Assembly: GCA_025454835.1 (NCBI GenBank)
Contig: JALONQ010000007.1
Location: 31,907 to 95,906 of the forward strand
From: Bacteroidota bacterium
GTDB taxonomy: Bacteria > Bacteroidota > Ignavibacteria > UBA10030
Reading direction: 5' to 3'
Length of the DNA stretch: 64,000 nucleotides
The notes beneath the pieces are model-generated. The model had not been told where the DNA came from. It worked only from the letters and a program-made list of their open reading frames with translations, and searched no databases. A program made the position numbers and the translations under genes. This document shows, piece after piece, positions 27,371-37,291 of this stretch (position 1 is its first letter; the number at the start of each line of letters is the position of its first letter).

Positions 27371-29119
27371 TTACGGGCGCGCGTAGACTTTTCGGCCACC
27401 GATGTATGTCGCCTCGACCGTCGTCGTCAGGATCCGCTCGGGGGCCTGTTCGTCGAAGGCATCCGACAGCACGATGAAATCCGCCAGTTTCCCGGAGGTG
27501 AGACTACCCTTCAACGCCTCTTCGAACCCCGCCGTTGCCGCCCATGTGGTATAGCCTTTCAGCACCTCCAGAAGCGTCATGCGCTCGTTCGCGTACCATC
27601 CGCCGTCGAACGCTGCTGGGTCGACAATGCCGGCGGATGACAGATCGAACAGCTCACGGGTCAGGTCCGCTGCCGAGCGGGGCTTGCCGTCCGCATCTCG
27701 GCGAGTGACGGCAGCGTACACACCCAGCAATGGATTTGGCTGTTCGACGGGGAAATCGGAGCCGCATGGAATGATGACGCCCGTCGACAGCAACGACCGC
27801 CAGGCATACGCGCCTTTGATGCGCTCCGGACCCAGGCGCGATTCCGCCCAGTACATGTCGGACGTGCAATGCGTTGGCTGCATCGACGGCAGGACCTTTA
27901 ACCGCGCGAAACGCCCGATATCGTCCGGATGCAGGATCTGCGCATGTTCCACCCGAAGTCGATGGTCGTGGGCTTTCGTCGCCTCGATCGCCCTTTCGTA
28001 CACGTCGAGCACGATGGCGTTGGCCCGATCGCCGATGGCGTGCGTGCAGACCTGGAACCCGTGTTGAAGCGCCTCGGAAACTGACATCGCCAGTTCCTGT
28101 TCGCCCGTCACGGTCAGCCCGCGGTTCGTTGGATCGTCCGAGTACGGTTCGATGAGGGCAGCACCGCGCGAGCCGAGCGCCCCGTCGGCGTAGAGCTTGA
28201 GCGCTCGAACCGTCAGCCGATGGTCGCCGAAGCCGATCATCGGCCCCTCCTTTTTGAAACGTTCCCAGGTGGGACCGGGACCTCCGACTGCGGCGTAGAT
28301 CCGCATCTTGAGACGGTCGTCTTCGATGAGCCGTCGATATGCGGCAAGGTCGGTCGAGTCAACGCCCATGTCATGGACGCCGGTCAGGCCAAGCGACAGG
28401 CATTCCTGCTGGGCCGTCAGCATCGCCTCTTCCAGCTCTGCATCGCTCGGAGGAGGAACGTGCGGTGCCACGAGGAGCTCAGCGTTGTCGACGAGGACGC
28501 CCGTCGGCTCGCCGTGCGCATCCCGTATGATCTTCCCCCCTTCCGGGTCGGGCGTTGCCCTCGTGATACCGGCGATCTCCAGAGCCTTCTTGTTGACCCA
28601 CAGCGCGTGACCATCGATGCGGCTCAGGACCACCGGATGGTCCAGCGCCACCTTGTCGAGTACTCGATGATGCGGAAAGGCCTTGGTCGACCAGAGGTTC
28701 TGGTTCCATCCCCTGCCACGGATCCACTGTCCCGGCGTGGAGCGCTTCACGCGCTCTGCCACACGCTCTGCCGCCGCCTCGGCGCTGGGTGCGCCGACGA
28801 GGTCGACGGTCATGCGCGCGATCCCGAGCGAGACAAAATGAGCGTGCGCATCGATGAGGCCCGGGAGCATGGTCTTGCCCTTCAGGTCGATTTCGACGGG
28901 AGCCGTGAATCTGTGCCTGATCTCCGATGTGGAGCCGACGGCAACGATCCGGTCGCCTACCACGGCAAGGGCTTCGGCCTCCGGCTGGTCGTCATCCATC
29001 GTGAGCAGCCGGCCATTGAGGTAGATCGCGTCAGCATCCCTCGGGAGCCACCACCAGAGCGCCGCGCCGACGAGAGCCAGTGAGAGGACGATCAGCAGGA
29101 TGCGGTTCCGTTGTTTCAT
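27371..29119 (-). CDS. YtcJ-like amidohydrolase, membrane-anchored
   Basis: A 582-residue member of the amidohydrolase 3 family. One N-terminal hydrophobic segment (residues 7-26) suggests export or anchoring. Metal ligands appear in GLIDAHAHFVSLG (near 87), CTHAIGDRANAIV, RVEHAQILHPDD and CGSDFPVEQPNPLLG. Substrates of YtcJ-like enzymes are mostly unknown, usually N-acyl or amide bonds. It follows a sodium symporter by 43 nt in the same direction, so uptake and hydrolysis may be linked. Confidence 0.9.
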   Translation of the reverse strand: MKQRNRILLIVLSLALVGAALWWWLPRDADAIYLNGRLLTMDDDQPEAEALAVVGDRIVAVGSTSEIRHRFTAPVEIDLKGKTMLPGLIDAHAHFVSLGIARMTVDLVGAPSAEAAAERVAERVKRSTPGQWIRGRGWNQNLWSTKAFPHHRVLDKVALDHPVVLSRIDGHALWVNKKALEIAGITRATPDPEGGKIIRDAHGEPTGVLVDNAELLVAPHVPPPSDAELEEAMLTAQQECLSLGLTGVHDMGVDSTDLAAYRRLIEDDRLKMRIYAAVGGPGPTWERFKKEGPMIGFGDHRLTVRALKLYADGALGSRGAALIEPYSDDPTNRGLTVTGEQELAMSVSEALQHGFQVCTHAIGDRANAIVLDVYERAIEATKAHDHRLRVEHAQILHPDDIGRFARLKVLPSMQPTHCTSDMYWAESRLGPERIKGAYAWRSLLSTGVIIPCGSDFPVEQPNPLLGVYAAVTRRDADGKPRSAADLTRELFDLSSAGIVDPAAFDGGWYANERMTLLEVLKGYTTWAATAGFEEALKGSLTSGKLADFIVLSDAFDEQAPERILTTTVEATYIGGRKVYARP

Positions 29120-29162
29120 TGCGTGTGTCGGATGTTGAACAGGGTAAGGAGTGAAGCGCCGG

Positions 29163-30914
<1,752 letters not shown>

Positions 30915-31035
30915 GGGTGTATGCTAAATCGTCAGGACGGAAAGGGCGGAAGGAGTTCGAGGTGAGTCAGGCTCAGCCGAAGACACCGCCCGAATGTACA
31001 TGATGGCGCTCCAACAAGCAATGCGCCGTTCTGCT

Positions 31036-31075
31036 CAAGTTCTTTCTTGCCCATCAGCGATGAATTCCTTATCTT
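31036..31075 (+). promoter_or_regulatory. Candidate promoter of the GH38-nanE operon
   Basis: TTGCCC (31047-31052) and TATCTT (31070-31075) are 17 nt apart and about 40 nt before the GH38 start. A small inverted repeat, CAAG-N6-CTTG (31036-31049), overlaps the -35 side and could be an operator. This is motif reading only. Confidence 0.4.
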
Positions 31076-31114
31076 CCCAACACTTTTTCCCGAAGACCGT
31101 CATCCACTGACAAA

Positions 31115-34100
31115 ATGGCAATCGAACTCCTCGACCAGATCCTCGGCCATGTGCGGAATGCGATCCATCGCCAGCGCTATCCGCTGCTCGATTGGCGCAT
31201 GAAAGAGGGATTGATCTCCGGCGCTGAACGACCCGATTTCAAGGAAAAGGGATGGACCGATATTCGCGTGCCATTCGAATGGGGCCGGTATGACAAGACG
31301 GTATGGTTTCGGAGCGTCTGGACCGTTCCCGAGACATCGGTCGGCAAGGCCGTGGGTGTGCGTCTCTCCTTTCCCGAAGGTCAGCTCTATGTGAATGGCG
31401 AGCCATACCATGGACTCGACGTGCATCATTGTGAGGTGCTGCTCACCGAGAAGGCCCGGCGCCATCAGAAGTTCCATCTGGCCGTGGAGGCCTACAGCGG
31501 TCGCTCGGACCAGCATCACCAGTTCTCTACGGCAGAGTGCGTCGAGGTCGACACGACGGCCCGCTCCCTCTACTACGGCCTCAAGTTACTCCAGGAGCTG
31601 ACAAAGACCCTCGACCATAACGGGGAGGAATTCGCGGCCGTCAAGGAGTTGATCCGTCGTACTCTCATCTTCCTCAAGTACTTCGCGCCTGACGGCGAAG
31701 AATATCCCAACGCCATCGGGCGAGCGTTGCACTTCCTGCAGAATGCGATCGGCACAGAGTTCCGGACCGACATGACCGGGCTCATTCATCTCGTCGGTCA
31801 GTCGCACATCGATGTCGTCTGGTTGTGGAAGCTCGCGGAAACGGAGCGGAAGAACGGCCGCACGTTTTCGACCATGCTTCGCCTGCTCGAGCAACACCGC
31901 TCCTTCACGTATGCCCAAAGCCAGCCGTTCTTGTACCAACAGGTCAAGCGGCGGACGCCGCGCCTGTTCAACGAGATCAAGGCACACGTCTCGACCGGCC
32001 GCTGGGAAGCCGTCGGACCCATGTGGGTCGAACCCGATTGCAACATCCCGTCGGGCGAGTCCCTTGTGCGTCAGGTCATCCACGGCAGTCGATTCTATCA
32101 GCAAGAATTCGATCGCTCGTCTGAGGTCCTGTGGCTTCCCGATGCCTTCGGCTACAGCTGGGCCCTGCCGCAGATCCTGAAAAGATCCGGAGTGCCGTAT
32201 TTCTTCACGACGAAACTTCGGTGGAACGACACCACCACATTCCCGCATACGTCGTTCTGGTGGCAGGGGATCGACGGTTCTCGTGTTCTGGCCCACATCC
32301 CTCCCCTCGGCCTCGAAGCCCTCATCACGCCCAAAGACCTCCGGAAGACGGCAAAGGATTTCGGCGACGAAGCTGAGCCCCTGCCTGTGATGCAAACGTT
32401 CGGCTACGGCGACGGAGGCGGCGGTCCGACCACTGAACAGGTCGAGACGGTTCCATTTCTCACGTCGATGCCCGGCCTGCCGATGTCGCAGATCTCAACG
32501 CCGACGACATTCTTCAAGGATCTCGAGACCCGCTCTGAGTCGCTTCCCGTCTGGGACAAGGAACTGTATCTCGAGAAGCATCGCGGGACGTACACGACAC
32601 ACGCACGGCTGAAGAAGCTTCATCGAGCCGCCGAACGCGCGCTGTATGTCGCCGAACTGGTGTCTGTTCTCCGGTCAACCTTCTCCGGCACGGCGCCGAT
32701 GCCGTATCCGGCCAAGGATCTGGATGGGCTCTGGAAATCGCTCCTGACAAACCAGTTCCACGACATCATCCCTGGCACCGCCATCAAGGATGCGATGGAC
32801 GAGGCGTACGCCGACGTCGAACGCATCCGCGCGTCGGGCGATGCCCTGGCGATGAAGGCGCTCTCCGGTCTCGTTCAGAAGCCCGCCGCCAAGGGTCCGG
32901 CCACGTTCACGGCCTTCAATCCGCTCGCGGTGAATCGCCCCGCCTACGTCGAGGTCGAGGTGCCGGGCACGGCCGCTGCTTGGTCAGCCCAGCTGACGAC
33001 CGGCGAACGGTTGGAGACGCAGGTCCTCGAACGTTCGAAGACCCAGGTGCGTCTGCTGGTCTATCTGCCGCGCGTTCCACCGCTCGGTCTGGCGGCGTTC
33101 AAGGTCACCCCGTCGACCACGAATGAAGCCGCAGCATCTCCCGGATGGAAATTCGCGCTTCGCACCGCCGAGACGCCCCGCTTGCGCCTCCGGTTCGACA
33201 ACAAGGGCGGCATCAGTTCGATCTACGACAAGGCCACGCGGCGCGAATTCGTCCAGAAGGGAAAACGCGCCAATGCCCTGATGACGGCGCGCGATCTGCC
33301 GAAGGAATGGGAGGCGTGGGAACTCGAGGGTGATTTCGACCGTCGCCGGACCGATCTGTTCGCCTTCAAGTGGGCCAAGGTCGTCGAACAAGGACCGCTC
33401 CGTGCGACCATCCGCCAAGAGTATCGGACGGAGAATGGCTCCGTCATCACGCAGTCGATCCGTCTGTATCACGCGTCGGCCCGCATCGATGTCGAGAACC
33501 ACGTGAAGTGGAAGGAACAACACACCATTCTCAAGGTCGCCTTCCCTGTCGCGGCACGCACGTCGTCTGCCACGTACGAGATCCAGTTTGGAGCCGTCGA
33601 CCGAGCGTCGCGCTCAAAAGACCCGGCCGAGAAGGCCAAGTTCGAAGTGCCTGCGCAGCAATGGGCCGCCGTGGGCGACAACAAGATCGGTGTCGCGATC
33701 ATCAACGATTCGAAATACGGCTACGACTGCCGCGATAACCATCTGCGGTTGACGCTCCTTCGGTCTCCGCGGTATCCGCACCCGATCACTCCGCACACGC
33801 AGACCGACCACCATTGGACCGACATCGGCGATCATGACTTTGCCTACGCGTTCTACCCCTACGCGGGGGATTGGCGCTCCGCGGGGGTCGTGGCAGAAGC
33901 GCGCGGGTTCAATGTGCCCGTCGTGATCGTTCCCGGCGCCCCGGTGAAGGCCTTCCCGCCGTTCATCACGGTCAACAAGCCGAATATCTCGCTGACGGCG
34001 GTCAAGGCAGCAGAAGATGGCGACGGCGTCGTGCTCCGAATGTACGAGTCCTCCGGGAGCACCACCGATGCCACCATCGTCTTCGGACGTTTTCCCGCAA

Positions 34101-34234
34101 AATGCGAAGAGAGCGATCTGCTCGAACGTCCCGTCAAGGACCTGCCGGTGAAGTCCGGCAAGATGCCCGTTCGGTTCAAGCCGTTCGAGATCAAGACGGT
34201 TCGAGTGCGCTTCGCCGCACGCAAGAAGTCGTGA
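31115..34234 (+). CDS. Alpha-mannosidase, GH38
   Basis: Retaining, zinc-dependent alpha-mannosidase of 1,039 residues, the length of cytosolic class II enzymes. No signal peptide is seen, so it should act on imported oligosaccharides. The catalytic domain has the zinc motif VGQSHIDVVWLW (near 230) and the nucleophile Asp in LWLPDAFGYSW (near 342). NQFHDIIPGTAI (near 547) marks the helical part. A large beta-rich C-terminal region completes it. The stop overlaps nanE by GTGA, so mannoside cleavage and amino-sugar epimerisation are coupled genetically. Confidence 0.96.
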   Translation: MAIELLDQILGHVRNAIHRQRYPLLDWRMKEGLISGAERPDFKEKGWTDIRVPFEWGRYDKTVWFRSVWTVPETSVGKAVGVRLSFPEGQLYVNGEPYHGLDVHHCEVLLTEKARRHQKFHLAVEAYSGRSDQHHQFSTAECVEVDTTARSLYYGLKLLQELTKTLDHNGEEFAAVKELIRRTLIFLKYFAPDGEEYPNAIGRALHFLQNAIGTEFRTDMTGLIHLVGQSHIDVVWLWKLAETERKNGRTFSTMLRLLEQHRSFTYAQSQPFLYQQVKRRTPRLFNEIKAHVSTGRWEAVGPMWVEPDCNIPSGESLVRQVIHGSRFYQQEFDRSSEVLWLPDAFGYSWALPQILKRSGVPYFFTTKLRWNDTTTFPHTSFWWQGIDGSRVLAHIPPLGLEALITPKDLRKTAKDFGDEAEPLPVMQTFGYGDGGGGPTTEQVETVPFLTSMPGLPMSQISTPTTFFKDLETRSESLPVWDKELYLEKHRGTYTTHARLKKLHRAAERALYVAELVSVLRSTFSGTAPMPYPAKDLDGLWKSLLTNQFHDIIPGTAIKDAMDEAYADVERIRASGDALAMKALSGLVQKPAAKGPATFTAFNPLAVNRPAYVEVEVPGTAAAWSAQLTTGERLETQVLERSKTQVRLLVYLPRVPPLGLAAFKVTPSTTNEAAASPGWKFALRTAETPRLRLRFDNKGGISSIYDKATRREFVQKGKRANALMTARDLPKEWEAWELEGDFDRRRTDLFAFKWAKVVEQGPLRATIRQEYRTENGSVITQSIRLYHASARIDVENHVKWKEQHTILKVAFPVAARTSSATYEIQFGAVDRASRSKDPAEKAKFEVPAQQWAAVGDNKIGVAIINDSKYGYDCRDNHLRLTLLRSPRYPHPITPHTQTDHHWTDIGDHDFAYAFYPYAGDWRSAGVVAEARGFNVPVVIVPGAPVKAFPPFITVNKPNISLTAVKAAEDGDGVVLRMYESSGSTTDATIVFGRFPAKCEESDLLERPVKDLPVKSGKMPVRFKPFEIKTVRVRFAARKKS

Positions 34235-34914
34235 GCGCCAAGCCCTTCCTTCCCCGCGGCCTCGTCGTCTCCTGTCAGGCCGAAGAGGGCAGTCCGTTCC
34301 ACGCGCCGGCATTCGTCGTTGCCTTCGCGCGCGCTGCCGAGCTCGGCGGCGCCGTGGCCGTGCGCCTCCGAGACGTGGTCAATGTCACGGCCGTCCGAGC
34401 CGCAACCACACTCCCCATCATCGCGCTCACCAAAGGATCGTACGCCGACGGCCGCGTGCTGATCACGCCCGACCGGCGTGACGTGGAACAGCTCTTCGCG
34501 TCGGGCGCCGACATGGTCGCCGTGGATGTGACCGATCGCGTCGGACCCGACGGCGTGCATCGCCTGGAATGGTTCCGCCGCGTTCGCAACGAGCATCGCC
34601 TGCCGTTGATGGCTGACGTCGCGACGTACGAAGAAGGGTTGAAAGCCGCCGAAGCCGGAGCCGACCTGGTGGGAACAACGCTGTCAGGCTACACCGATTC
34701 GACCTCGAAGGTCCGCCTGGATGTGCCCGACTTCGAACTCATCGAGCGGCTGGCGAAGGAGCTTCCCGGCAAGGTCGTGGCCGAAGGAAGGATCTGGACC
34801 CCCGAGCAAGCGGCGCTGGCCCTGCGCCTCGGAGCCGCCGCCGTCGTCGTGGGAACGGCGATCACCCGGCCGGTGGATATCGTCAAACGATTTGCTTCAA
34901 CACTGAACCGCTGA
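34231..34914 (+). CDS. nanE: N-acetylmannosamine-6-phosphate 2-epimerase
   Basis: Interconverts ManNAc-6-P and GlcNAc-6-P. It has 227 residues, the usual NanE size. Family motifs are RGLVVSCQAEEGSPFHAP at the N-terminus, LPIIALTKGSYADGRVLITP, and ADVATYEEGLKAAEAGADLVG with TTLSGYT. GTG at 34231 overlaps the GH38 stop by 4 nt; the frame upstream of it is shadow. Its 3' end runs 18 nt into the convergent DUF4855-ROK gene, whose kinase domain could supply the ManNAc-6-P. No sialic-acid lyase (NanA) is present, so the source is not obviously sialic acid. Confidence 0.93.
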   Translation: MSAKPFLPRGLVVSCQAEEGSPFHAPAFVVAFARAAELGGAVAVRLRDVVNVTAVRAATTLPIIALTKGSYADGRVLITPDRRDVEQLFASGADMVAVDVTDRVGPDGVHRLEWFRRVRNEHRLPLMADVATYEEGLKAAEAGADLVGTTLSGYTDSTSKVRLDVPDFELIERLAKELPGKVVAEGRIWTPEQAALALRLGAAAVVVGTAITRPVDIVKRFASTLNR

Positions 34915-36957
34915 ACGGTCGAATACCAACGTCGCCGCCCCAAGAAGTCCGGCGTCTTCGAGCGTTGACACGACCAATCGCACTCCCTCCCGCTGCACCC
35001 GCATCGTCCGTTCGTGGAAGGCTGTCCGAAGCGCCTCGACGTACGCATGACCGCTCTTCAAGACGCTGCCACCCACCACAACGACCTCTGGATTCAGGGC
35101 GTTGACAAGACCTGACAGCGCTATGCCCAGCGCCGCTCCGCCCGTCTTCAGGATCTCCTGAGCCATGCGGTCACCCCGGCGTGCACGAACTCCGATCTCT
35201 TCGGCGGTCAGCGGCTCTCCCAACTCTCTGGACAAGCGCGCTAGTCCCGAACCCGATGCATACAGTTCCACGCAACCGCGGCTCCCGCACGAACATGGGG
35301 GTCCTTCGGCGTCGATGCTCAGGTGCCCCATCTCTCCGGCGGCGTTGGCTTCTCCCCGCACGAGCGCACCGTTCAGGATCACCCCGCCCCCGATGCCCGT
35401 CCCGACGGCAACGACGATCGCGTTCGAGGCCGCACGCAGAACCCCGAAGCGGGCCTCGGCCATGGCAGCGCATTTACCATCATGGTCCACCCATACCCCG
35501 AGCCCTGTTTCGCGCTCGAGCAGCATGGCCAGCGGAACTCCGCTCCAGCCTGGGAGCACCGCCGTGGAATCGACCACGACTCCATTGGCATGATCAACGC
35601 GTCCTCCGGTGCTGACGCCGACCCCCCGCAAACGGCGCCCGCCCGCCTGCACCTTCGCGTGCCTGACGAGCACCGTCATCGCGGCGATGATCTCTTCCCT
35701 CGTCCCTGGAGTCGGGACCGACTCGCGCTCGAGGACCTCGCCCTGAAGGGTGACGACGGCAGCCCGCAGGTTCGTCCCGCCCAGATCGACGGCGATCGCA
35801 ACGTCCGTTTGTGATTCCTGCGAGATGTCCGTCGCTCCTGGCGGGATCGGCGGCTTCGTTTGGTAGTCGCCTTTGACGAAATGATAGATGTCCTCGTAGA
35901 ACTCGCGTTCTTGCGGGTCGTCATGCCGGTGCATCTTCCGAAGGGATCCCACGCCCTGAAAATGGGCGCAGGCAGCGTCCAGCATGTAACCATACGTCAC
36001 GCCGCCGTTCAGGTAGTCCCGGAAGCGCGAATGCCGTTCGCCAGTGATGGCGATCGGCTCGTCCAGTTCAAGGTAGTACTCGATCTCGATGCCGGCGTTC
36101 CGTTCGCGTGCGGCCCGGGCGGCCCCTTCGATCGTCTTTCCCGACCGGTAGAACATGTAGTTCGGTTGCAGGAATGCCAGGTCGAAGTAGTACGCCCGAT
36201 AGTCGTCGAGAAGATGCAGGTTGTACGTCGCCCAGAACGGGATCCAGGAGGTGATCAGTCCGTGACGATGGACGTGCAGACGGAGCTCCTTCAGCAGCCA
36301 GTGGTCATCCACATCCCAGCTCCGATATACCGACTCGAACATCCAATACACGCCGAGCAGATGCACATGCTCGTAGGCCCGCTCATTCCACCGGCGCGCG
36401 ATCTCGTCGACGAACCATTTCTCCGCCGCGAGGCGTTGTTGGGTGGCCTTCATGAGATTCTGTCCGCCGATGCCGAAATCGAGCTCAGGTCCATCGGGCG
36501 CCAGCTTGCCCCACGCACGCTGCGAGTTGTGCGGATACGGGAGCATGAGGATGACATTCCGCTTCTGCGACGGCATGACGCCGATCTCGCGTCCACAGGC
36601 CTCGATCGTCCGCTCAAGCGTTGCGATGGAGCCCTCGGGACCCAGATAGAACTCGAGCAATTCTTCCCAATCCGCTTTGGTGGCGGGACGGGGAGACACC
36701 ATGGCGAAGAAGTCCCCCTCGCCCGACATCGACGTGCCGAGGTTGACGTCGGCGCAGAAGTCCCGTTGCTCTGAGGCTTTGACATTCAGGAACAGAAACG
36801 AATCGAACAGCCAATCGTCGGAACGGCCACGGGAATCTTGGTGAGCGACGTAATACCGCAGGTCATCGACGGTCCACGGACGATCGAAACCTCCGTACAT
36901 CAGCATCAGATGCCGGAGGTGATTCATGGAGGGATGTGATGGGGGGAAATAAGGCAT
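34897..36957 (-). CDS. DUF4855 domain-ROK sugar kinase fusion
   Basis: A 686-residue two-part protein. Residues about 10-375 match DUF4855-type domains (HLMLMYGGFDRPWTVDDLRY, DDWLFDSFLFLNVKASE, KEWHL-like aromatic segments and the GGVTYGYMLDAACAHF end). Residues about 385-686 are a complete ROK kinase: ATP motif AIAVDLGGTNLRAAVV, VAVGTGIGGGVILNG, the GEMGHLSID catalytic block and the zinc cluster CSCGSRGCVELYASG. With nanE convergent to it, a ManNAc or GlcNAc kinase role is reasonable. ATG at 36957 or 36927 (MNHLRHL); neither has a clear ribosome-binding site. No signal peptide is seen. Confidence 0.88.
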   Translation of the reverse strand: MPYFPPSHPSMNHLRHLMLMYGGFDRPWTVDDLRYYVAHQDSRGRSDDWLFDSFLFLNVKASEQRDFCADVNLGTSMSGEGDFFAMVSPRPATKADWEELLEFYLGPEGSIATLERTIEACGREIGVMPSQKRNVILMLPYPHNSQRAWGKLAPDGPELDFGIGGQNLMKATQQRLAAEKWFVDEIARRWNERAYEHVHLLGVYWMFESVYRSWDVDDHWLLKELRLHVHRHGLITSWIPFWATYNLHLLDDYRAYYFDLAFLQPNYMFYRSGKTIEGAARAARERNAGIEIEYYLELDEPIAITGERHSRFRDYLNGGVTYGYMLDAACAHFQGVGSLRKMHRHDDPQEREFYEDIYHFVKGDYQTKPPIPPGATDISQESQTDVAIAVDLGGTNLRAAVVTLQGEVLERESVPTPGTREEIIAAMTVLVRHAKVQAGGRRLRGVGVSTGGRVDHANGVVVDSTAVLPGWSGVPLAMLLERETGLGVWVDHDGKCAAMAEARFGVLRAASNAIVVAVGTGIGGGVILNGALVRGEANAAGEMGHLSIDAEGPPCSCGSRGCVELYASGSGLARLSRELGEPLTAEEIGVRARRGDRMAQEILKTGGAALGIALSGLVNALNPEVVVVGGSVLKSGHAYVEALRTAFHERTMRVQREGVRLVVSTLEDAGLLGAATLVFDRSAVQC

Positions 36958-36969
36958 ACGGTCACTTGA

Positions 36970-37290
36970 AAAAGCGTTTCACAGAGGTCCACTGAGGTGC
37001 ACAGAGACCCGCCGAGAGAAGATGTTGAGAGCTCTAGCAGGATGCTGAAGAAGGTTTCGCGCCTGCCTGACTGCAAACAGCTCACTTCTCGGCAGGCAGG
37101 CGGCGACCGCCGCGTGCTCTGGATATCGCGTACACAACGGCCGCGGCGCAAAACGAATCAGAATCGACCCTTTGCGCACATTGCTGTCTTTGCGTCAATG
37201 CGTGAAACTCTTTCAATGAGAGTCTTTCAGCACCCTCCTAGGTCAATTCTCCGTGGATCTCTATGTGAACTCTGTGCCACGCTTCTTGAT
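36970..37290. repeat. Fold-back (MITE-like) element built from CACAGAG-type repeats
   Basis: This 335-nt spacer has no supportable gene. Its left end (AAAAAGCG, then TTTCACAGAGGTCCACTGAG, GTGCACAGAGA, and later AGGATGCTGAAGAAG) and the reverse complement of its right end (AAGCGTGGCACAGAG, then TTCACATAGAGA, CCACGGAGAA and AGGAGGGTGCTGAAAG) are diverged copies about 80 nt long in inverted orientation. Inside is a perfect 10-bp inverted repeat, cgcctgcctg (37060-37069) and caggcaggcg (37093-37102). A small plus-strand ORF across it is only translated repeat. Confidence 0.7.
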
Positions 37291-37291
37291 T

